This document shows positions 58,778 to 64,000 of a DNA stretch of 64,000 nt, in pieces; position 1 is the stretch's first letter; each line of letters opens with the position of its first letter. The position numbers and the translations under genes were made by a program. Origin of the DNA: JAJFKB01 sp965230515 (GTDB taxonomy: Bacteria; Pseudomonadota; Gammaproteobacteria; Pseudomonadales; IMCC2047); assembly GCA_965230515.1 (NCBI GenBank), contig OZ246007.1, positions 2,852,001 to 2,916,000 on the forward strand. Direction: 5' to 3'. The notes under the pieces were generated by a model. The model did not search any database. It was not told the DNA's origin and saw only the letters and a program-made list of their open reading frames with translations.

Positions 58778-61216
58778 TCATGCGTTACCCGGAATGACTG
58801 CTTCCTCCTGTTGTGGCGCCTCCTGTGCTTCGTCCGGGCCGGCAGAGCCCGTCTGAATAATCCCGTCTTCATCCACATACACCTGCGTGATAAAAGCCGG
58901 TTTAAACACCAGCACCCAAGCGGGCACCAGCAATAATGCGGCCAAGGCATTCAGTACCACCATGACGCTTAACAGCAGCGCCGCATCGGCCTGAAACCGC
59001 AAATCCGATAATACTACCCACATCACGATCCCTGCAATCAGCGTGATCGCCGTGAAACTGATCGCCAGACCCGTGGTGCTGATCGCCCGCTCCACTGCCT
59101 GACGCAGATTACCCTGCTTCATCATCTCTTCGCGAATCCGATCCATCATGTAGATCGAATAGTCAATCCCGACACCCACACCCACCGCGATGATCGGCAC
59201 CGTGTTGATATTGATCCCCACCTCCTGCAAGCCCATATAGGCATAGGTCATGGTGGTCGCAAACAGCATCGCCAGGAACATTAAAAATCCTGCCTGCAAC
59301 GAGGAGTAGAAAAGGGTCACAAACAGGAAAATCAGTAAAAACACCAGCGGCAGTACCTGCTTGTTGGTGTCAAAGGCCGCTTCGTTCATCGCCGCCGTTA
59401 CGCCAATGGTGCCGCCCGCCAGGCGGATGGTCAGACCCTCCACCTTGCCGTCGTTCTCGGCAATCCACTGCTTGGCCATGTGAATGGCGCGGCGAATGGT
59501 CTCACCCTGGTGGTCCTTGTAGAAAAACACCAGGTTGGCTACCCGCTCATCGGTATCACTGAACTCCTTCAGCGCACCCGGGATGGGACTCGAAGCCATG
59601 TAGGTAAACATCAATCCACCGGTATAGGCCGGATCGGCCGGTATCTGGTAGTAACGTGGATCGTCATTGTGCAGCAAGCGGTTAACCTGTTTGATCAGGT
59701 CTGGTAACCCTTTGGCACCGCCCACTTCCGGATCGAGCATCATGTGCCGCTCCAGATCCGCCAGGGCAATCAGCACTTCGGGACGCTTCAGACCACCAAT
59801 CTCTTCATGTTCGGCGACAATGTACAGCTCTTCGGAACCGGGGAAGCGGTCATTAATCAGCTTGGAGGAGATGTTGTAGTCATGGTCCTGGTACAGAATC
59901 GGCGAGCCCGGTTCGGCTTCACCAATGGTTACATGCGAGGACAGGTACAGGCCCCCGGTCAGCAGCACGGCGGCAATGCCGAGAATGGTCGGTGGGGCAC
60001 TGCGTTTGGCCATAATCCCGGCGCAGCCGGTACCGATGGCACGCAGCACATTGGTCTTGAGCTCGGTGCTCCTGGGTCGTGGCAGAATCGATAGCAGCAG
60101 GGGTACGGCGATCAGTACCGTAATCACAATCGACAGTGCCCATAAGGAGGCATAGTGTGCCAGCTTGGTGTTGAGTGGAATGGAGCCGATCGCAATCAGC
60201 AATAAACCGATGGCATCCGAGACCACCCCTAAGGTGCCGGGACGGAACAGGCTCTCAAAGGTGCGCTGCGCCGCTTCCGGGCCATCTTCGCATTGTGCCA
60301 GTTCGCTGTAGTAGCGTTCCACCAGCTGAATCCCGTGGGACATCGCCCGCGCCGAGATCAAAAACGGAATCACCAGACCCAGCGGGTCCAGGTTGTAGCC
60401 AAACAGACTGATAATACCCACTCCCCAGATCGAGGAGATGATCACGCCACCCAGCGGAATCAGTACCCCATAGGGCTTGCGGAAGTGGAACACCAGTAGC
60501 GCAATCATGATCAGTGCAGTGAACAGGAAGATCTCGATGATCTGTTCCTTGTAGGTATAAACCCAACCCACCAGCACCGGCTGTCCGGTGGCATAGATGT
60601 TCACTCCGGGACGGGCTTCGGCATCACGGACCGCCTGCAGCTGGGCAAAGGTCTTCTCGTAGTCGAGCTGCCCTTCGTTGAGCTGGGCCTTGATTAGGGC
60701 CACCTTCATGTCCGGGGACACCAGCGGGCCATAAATGCGCGGGTTGGCAATCACATCCTGACGCAACTGGGCCAGCTGTTCATCCGACATATCCCCGTCC
60801 AATGGCTTGTAATAGGGTTCGGAGTTGATGTTGCCCAGCTCGGTCAGCCAGATCTTACGCGAGTTGCGGTGCGTTAAACTCGACACCAGGTTATGGTTGA
60901 CCCCCGGCAGGTTATCCACCGCCAGCGTCAGGCGGTGGATCAACGCCAGTGATTCGTTATTGAACAGATCCCCCTCTTCCATCTCGATGCCGACCACGAT
61001 CACATTAGCACCGCCGAAGGTGTCCTTGATCTCATTATGCAGCTCAATGTAGGGGTGACTCTGGGGTAACAGATCCGCAAAGTCCGAATACATCTTCAGG
61101 CCCGGAATCTGAAAGGCAAAAAACACCGTGATCAGGGCAATCAGCGACAGCAGCGTGCGCGGATGACGGAATACGGCATTGTCCAGATTATGCAGCAGGT
61201 GGGTCACTTTATTCAT
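58778..61216 (-). CDS. MMPL/RND superfamily transporter
   Basis: An 812-residue inner-membrane transporter with two repeats, each of one helix, a large periplasmic loop (about residues 40-215 and 430-620) and five more helices. The first repeat has ISARAMSHGIQLVERYY and the second GVGVGIDYSIYMMDRI, equivalent proton-relay regions. It is closest to the HpnN/MmpL lipid-carrier group rather than drug pumps. It lacks an adaptor gene; the YCF48, DUF1302 and DUF1329 proteins may take that role. The C-terminal 30 residues are Glu/Gln-rich and cytoplasmic. Confidence 0.92.
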   Translation of the reverse strand: MNKVTHLLHNLDNAVFRHPRTLLSLIALITVFFAFQIPGLKMYSDFADLLPQSHPYIELHNEIKDTFGGANVIVVGIEMEEGDLFNNESLALIHRLTLAVDNLPGVNHNLVSSLTHRNSRKIWLTELGNINSEPYYKPLDGDMSDEQLAQLRQDVIANPRIYGPLVSPDMKVALIKAQLNEGQLDYEKTFAQLQAVRDAEARPGVNIYATGQPVLVGWVYTYKEQIIEIFLFTALIMIALLVFHFRKPYGVLIPLGGVIISSIWGVGIISLFGYNLDPLGLVIPFLISARAMSHGIQLVERYYSELAQCEDGPEAAQRTFESLFRPGTLGVVSDAIGLLLIAIGSIPLNTKLAHYASLWALSIVITVLIAVPLLLSILPRPRSTELKTNVLRAIGTGCAGIMAKRSAPPTILGIAAVLLTGGLYLSSHVTIGEAEPGSPILYQDHDYNISSKLINDRFPGSEELYIVAEHEEIGGLKRPEVLIALADLERHMMLDPEVGGAKGLPDLIKQVNRLLHNDDPRYYQIPADPAYTGGLMFTYMASSPIPGALKEFSDTDERVANLVFFYKDHQGETIRRAIHMAKQWIAENDGKVEGLTIRLAGGTIGVTAAMNEAAFDTNKQVLPLVFLLIFLFVTLFYSSLQAGFLMFLAMLFATTMTYAYMGLQEVGININTVPIIAVGVGVGIDYSIYMMDRIREEMMKQGNLRQAVERAISTTGLAISFTAITLIAGIVMWVVLSDLRFQADAALLLSVMVVLNALAALLLVPAWVLVFKPAFITQVYVDEDGIIQTGSAGPDEAQEAPQQEEAVIPGNA

Positions 61217-61231
61217 AATACGGATTCCACC

Positions 61232-62203
61232 TTATAGCTGTGCGAGGGTCGGGGACAGCTTGAGCAATGTGCCCCAGCCTCCGGCGACCAGTAGTTGATT
61301 GTCCTGCAGTACCTGACCGGTACTCAGATAAATGGGTATGTTCGGGGTTTGCACCAGCGACCACTGGCCACCCCGATAGCTCAGCACCTTGCCGTGATCG
61401 CCTGAGGCGTACAGCTCATCAGCTGAACCAAAGAAACTGTAGATCGGCGATTCAATACCGGAAGGTTGCTGCTGCCAACTTTGACCACCATCGGTGGTCT
61501 GCATGATCACGCCTTTGAGACCACCGATCCAGCCGGTTTGCTCATCACTGAAATACACCGCCAGTGGATACAACTCCTGACCAATGGTACCGATCATCTG
61601 CCATTGCTGGCCACCGTCTGTGGTCTTGAAAAACAGACCAAACTCGGCGGCGGCAATACCCACTGAAGGCGAAAAGAACTCAACATGGGTGAGCAGGGCA
61701 TCTTCGTCCAGGGATTGTTCGTGCCAGCTCTGGCCCTGATCGGCACTGCTTAAAATAGTGCTGAAACTACCGGTGACCCACCAGCGCCCATCCGGGGCAC
61801 AGTTCAGACCCACCAGGTCTTCCTGGCTGGGCAAGGCCTGCGACTGCCAGGAGGCTCCGTGGTCGTCACTGACCCACAAGCGCCGGTCAAAACTCAATGC
61901 CAGCAGCTGAGCATTCGGGCAAACACTTAAGCCGATAAAGTTGGGCTGGCCCTCAATCTCCTGTCGCTGCCAGCTCTGTGCCTCATCCACACTGCGCAAG
62001 ATCACGCCCGATGCGCCAACCAACACCAGCGCATCACCACTGCGGGCAAACTGCTGATAATGATCCGTGCGTAAACGTTCCTTCGACGACTCCTGCGCTA
62101 CACCACTTAAATCCAGCGCCGCTTCGCAGCCCGTGAGCAGGGTGATACTGAATATGAAAGAAATTATAGAAAAACCGGGGCGAAAAAATTTACCCTTATA
62201 CAT
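61232..62203 (-). CDS. YCF48/BNR-repeat lipoprotein
   Basis: A 323-residue lipoprotein (lipobox SITLLTGC, Cys26) with a six- or seven-bladed beta-propeller of YCF48 type. Repeats of the form W-x(n)-S-x-D-x-G-x-S-W recur, e.g. SVDEAQSWQRQ, VSDDHGASWQSQ, SSADQGQSWHEQ and TTDGGQSWQQQ. In chloroplasts the family assists photosystem assembly; here a chaperone or scaffold role for the transport complex is inferred. ATG at 62203 has AGGT upstream; an in-frame TTG at 62221 is the alternative. It is the first gene of the operon, 15 bp before the RND gene. Confidence 0.9.
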   Translation of the reverse strand: MYKGKFFRPGFSIISFIFSITLLTGCEAALDLSGVAQESSKERLRTDHYQQFARSGDALVLVGASGVILRSVDEAQSWQRQEIEGQPNFIGLSVCPNAQLLALSFDRRLWVSDDHGASWQSQALPSQEDLVGLNCAPDGRWWVTGSFSTILSSADQGQSWHEQSLDEDALLTHVEFFSPSVGIAAAEFGLFFKTTDGGQQWQMIGTIGQELYPLAVYFSDEQTGWIGGLKGVIMQTTDGGQSWQQQPSGIESPIYSFFGSADELYASGDHGKVLSYRGGQWSLVQTPNIPIYLSTGQVLQDNQLLVAGGWGTLLKLSPTLAQL

Positions 62204-62375
62204 TAGATTACCTATACCCAAATATTTCAGTTGCGATAAAAATTATAATTTTCGGTAGTTAATTAAAGTTTAACCAACTGCCAGCTAAATCGATTAGCCC
62301 ACAATGAGTGGTCACAACCTGGTTGGAGGCTGCAACCTGACGGGGCTAAATGTTTTAGAATTAAAGATCTTCTTA

Positions 62376-62391
62376 TCCAATCCGGGTGCCA
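62376..62391 (-). promoter_or_regulatory. Imperfect second sigma-54-like element
   Basis: On the minus strand TGGCACC-CGGA-TTGGA matches the -24 half perfectly but has GG instead of GC at -12. A start would fall near 62365, giving a 162-nt leader. The -12 mismatch is serious, so this is a weaker alternative to 62609-62624. Confidence 0.3.
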
Positions 62392-62608
62392 CAACGTGCC
62401 CGGTATTTCTGCTGCTTCAATTGCCAACTATTTTTTCCGTTCATTTTATTTAGCGCGTAAATGTCTGCATGTGCGAGAGTGTATAAACCGATGTCTGTAA
62501 GGGAACCAGTTAATTCAGGGTCTTTTGACTTATTCTGCTTACCACTCCTGACGCCAACGAACACTGATGTGGATCAGGGCGCTCTTTTAATTTTATAGCT
62601 TAATAAGC

Positions 62609-62624
62609 AGCAATGAGTATGCCA
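62609..62624 (-). promoter_or_regulatory. Sigma-54 (-24/-12) promoter of the transport operon
   Basis: On the minus strand TGGCATA-CTCA-TTGCT matches the consensus TGGCACG-N4-TTGCW with the invariant GG and GC exactly spaced and only two mismatches. Transcription would begin near 62598 and run left into the YCF48 gene after a leader of about 395 nt. The 682-bp gap 62204-62885 is AT-rich and holds no convincing gene; a 63-codon GTG-start frame at 62373-62564 lacks a ribosome site. The sigma-54 activator gene lies just upstream. Confidence 0.72.
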
Positions 62625-62746
62625 TTTTCGTTTTGTGACGCAAAAAAAGTAACTTAACAATATGATTAGTAAGGATAAATATATTTTTGTGCTGAATTTA
62701 GAGCAAGCAGTGGTCTTATGAAATTTATGAGTTGGAGTGTTTATTT

Positions 62747-62837
62747 AACGATATGATAAAATGCCGGCTGCCAAATTTATCTTTTCGTTAATTGTGGTTT
62801 TTTATTCTCTGGCGTTCATAACGTCCCAAAAGATAAA
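62747..62837. promoter_or_regulatory. Candidate enhancer (UAS) for the sigma-54 activator
   Basis: AACGATATGATAAA (62747-62760) and TTTATCTTTTCGTT (62776-62789) form an inverted repeat matching at 12 of 14 positions with a 15-bp spacer. A third half-site AAAAGATAAA lies at 62828-62837. The pair is centred about 170 bp upstream of the predicted start, the usual enhancer distance for bacterial enhancer-binding proteins. Confidence 0.5.
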
Positions 62838-62885
62838 AACCGAAAAGTATGTTTGCCATTTAAAAACGGCTCGTTGGGTGAAAAA

Positions 62886-64000
62886 CTATCGCTTGGTTAG
62901 CCGGTAAGCCAATGCAGGGCGAGTTATGTTCAGCAGGCGTGCAGCTTTTGAAACATTTCCGCCGGCTTTTGACATGGCTTTATCAATGAGCAGGTTTTCC
63001 AGCTGCTCAAGTCCGATTTCCTGATCAAGCAGGGCTTCAGCCCAGTCCTTTTCGCAATTAATCTGCTGTCCTGAAATGCTTGCGTCGCTCTCGGCAATCA
63101 ACGATCCGGAGCTTGATAGAGCATTCACATTGTTTGAGCTTTCGTCAATGCCAATGATCAACTCGTCCACGCCTATGGTGTCGTTAGTCTCGGTTAGAAT
63201 GACGCCGCGCTCTATAATATTGCCCAGTTCGCGGATATTACCGGGCCAGTCATATGTCATCAGTGCATCCATTGCCTTGTTTGACAGCCCCAGAGTGCGC
63301 TTGTGGTAGCGGGCGTGATACTTGTCGATAAAGTGTTCTGCCAGTAATGGAATATCATCTCTGCGGTCCCGCAGCGGGGGAATAGTTACGGGAAACACAT
63401 TAAGCCGGTAGTAAAGGTCGGCACGAAAACGTCCTGCTTTAACAGCTTCATCAAGATTTTCATTAGTTGCGGCAATCACTCTGACATCAACTGAACGGGT
63501 TCTGTTGTCGCCGACACGTTCCAGTTCGCCCTCTTGCAGAACACGCAGCAATGAGGCCTGAGCGCGGGGTGTCAGTTCTACCACTTCATCAAGGAATACG
63601 GTACCTTTATGTGCTCGTTCAAAGCGTCCCATACGCGATTGTGTGGCTCCGGTAAAAGCGCCTTTCTCAACGCCAAACAGCTCCGCTTCAATCAGGTCGG
63701 GCGGAATAGCGGCACAATTGACTGCTATAAAAGGTTCGTTGGCCCGATCACTGTGCATATGCAGGCCTTGCGCCATGACTTCTTTGCCCACACCTGTTTC
63801 ACCGTATAAGAGTACGGATACATTGGAGTGAGATGCTTTGTTGGCCATATCACAGACCTGCTGGAAAGCTTTGGAGTGGCCCACCGCATTACTGAGCATA
63901 TCGCTGCCGCTTATGTTTTTTCTTAATCCTGAAATCTGTGATTGCAGTTCATAGAGTTCTTCGATTAAAGGGTCGGCGACAAAATAGCGCTTGAACTCCT
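62886..64000 (-). CDS. Sigma-54-dependent activator (DmpR/XylR-like), cut by window edge
   Basis: The 3' part of an NtrC-family activator; the open frame runs past position 64000, so the sensor domain is missing. The first visible residues (FKRYFVADPLIEELYELQSQ) resemble the linker between a V4R sensor and the AAA+ domain in the phenol/toluene regulators DmpR and XylR. The AAA+ core has Walker A GETGVGKE, the sigma-54 contact GAFTGAT, Walker B TVFLDEV and the motif TYDWPGNIREL. A Fis-type HTH ends the protein (GGNVSKAARLLNITRPALAY). It is directly upstream of, and co-oriented with, the transport operon, its likely target. Confidence 0.92.
   Translation of the reverse strand, partial: EFKRYFVADPLIEELYELQSQISGLRKNISGSDMLSNAVGHSKAFQQVCDMANKASHSNVSVLLYGETGVGKEVMAQGLHMHSDRANEPFIAVNCAAIPPDLIEAELFGVEKGAFTGATQSRMGRFERAHKGTVFLDEVVELTPRAQASLLRVLQEGELERVGDNRTRSVDVRVIAATNENLDEAVKAGRFRADLYYRLNVFPVTIPPLRDRRDDIPLLAEHFIDKYHARYHKRTLGLSNKAMDALMTYDWPGNIRELGNIIERGVILTETNDTIGVDELIIGIDESSNNVNALSSSGSLIAESDASISGQQINCEKDWAEALLDQEIGLEQLENLLIDKAMSKAGGNVSKAARLLNITRPALAYRLTKR

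Noticed and set aside
62373..62564. 63-codon minus-strand frame in the gap before the YCF48 gene
   Set aside because: GTG start without a ribosome site, no domain, low-complexity polar product; it lies in the predicted leader.

Overview
The window reads as the chromosome of a free-living, respiring gammaproteobacterium, most likely a marine or aromatic-degrading member of the Cellvibrionales/Spongiibacterales/Pseudomonadales area. This is inferred from gene content: a YheS-type ABC-F ATPase, the order miaB-ybeZ-ybeY-corC-lnt, a fused nuoCD in a complete 13-gene nuo operon, a GcdR/GcdH/GcdG-type glutarate locus, and short conserved families (TIGR02647, DUF1820). No tRNA, rRNA, CRISPR array, integrase or intact insertion sequence was seen.

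Layout. 1-4.4 kb: patatin-like lipase, yheS, a small TIGR02647 gene and a formate/nitrite transporter. 4.6-10.4 kb: metY, a quinol-dependent nitric oxide reductase gene behind a textbook FNR/Dnr-type promoter, a DUF3179 membrane protein and a small orphan. 10.5-15.9 kb: the leftward operon miaB-ybeZ-ybeY-corC-lnt. 16-18.3 kb: two tandem paralogous membrane diguanylate cyclases. 18.4-23.4 kb: long-form hisG, a LysR regulator divergent from gcdH and a class III CoA-transferase, then a DUF1820 gene. 23.6-38.7 kb: nuoA to nuoN (NADH:quinone oxidoreductase). 38.7-42.3 kb: a 45-residue membrane ORF, a GFA protein, then a three-gene p-cresol-methylhydroxylase-like unit (cytochrome c, Tat-exported protein, flavoprotein). 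42.3-46.5 kb: a leftward MacAB-like ABC export operon. 46.6-50.4 kb: small secreted proteins, an AT-rich lipoprotein gene, LysR and glutathione transferase. 50.5-53.2 kb: a benzoate/4-hydroxybenzoate-CoA-ligase-like gene divergent from an AraC regulator. 53.2-55.2 kb: NnrS and a degenerate short-chain dehydrogenase. 55.3-64 kb: a leftward operon encoding a YCF48 lipoprotein, an MMPL/RND transporter, a DUF1302 outer-membrane barrel and a DUF1329 protein, headed by the 3' part of a sigma-54 activator gene cut by the window edge.

How it fits together. Three themes recur. (1) Anaerobic or nitrosative respiration: the NO reductase, NnrS, the FNT channel and FNR-type boxes. (2) Aromatic and acyl-CoA catabolism: the PCMH-like enzyme, aryl-CoA ligase, AraC regulator, glutaryl-CoA dehydrogenase with CoA-transferase, and GST. 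(3) Envelope transport of a hydrophobic compound: the four-gene YCF48/RND/DUF1302/DUF1329 set. The best candidate for an undescribed system is this last block. It has its own DmpR/XylR-like sigma-54 activator, an exactly spaced -24/-12 element, an upstream inverted repeat at enhancer distance, and a strong rho-independent terminator that closes the operon. Its substrate cannot be read from the sequence.
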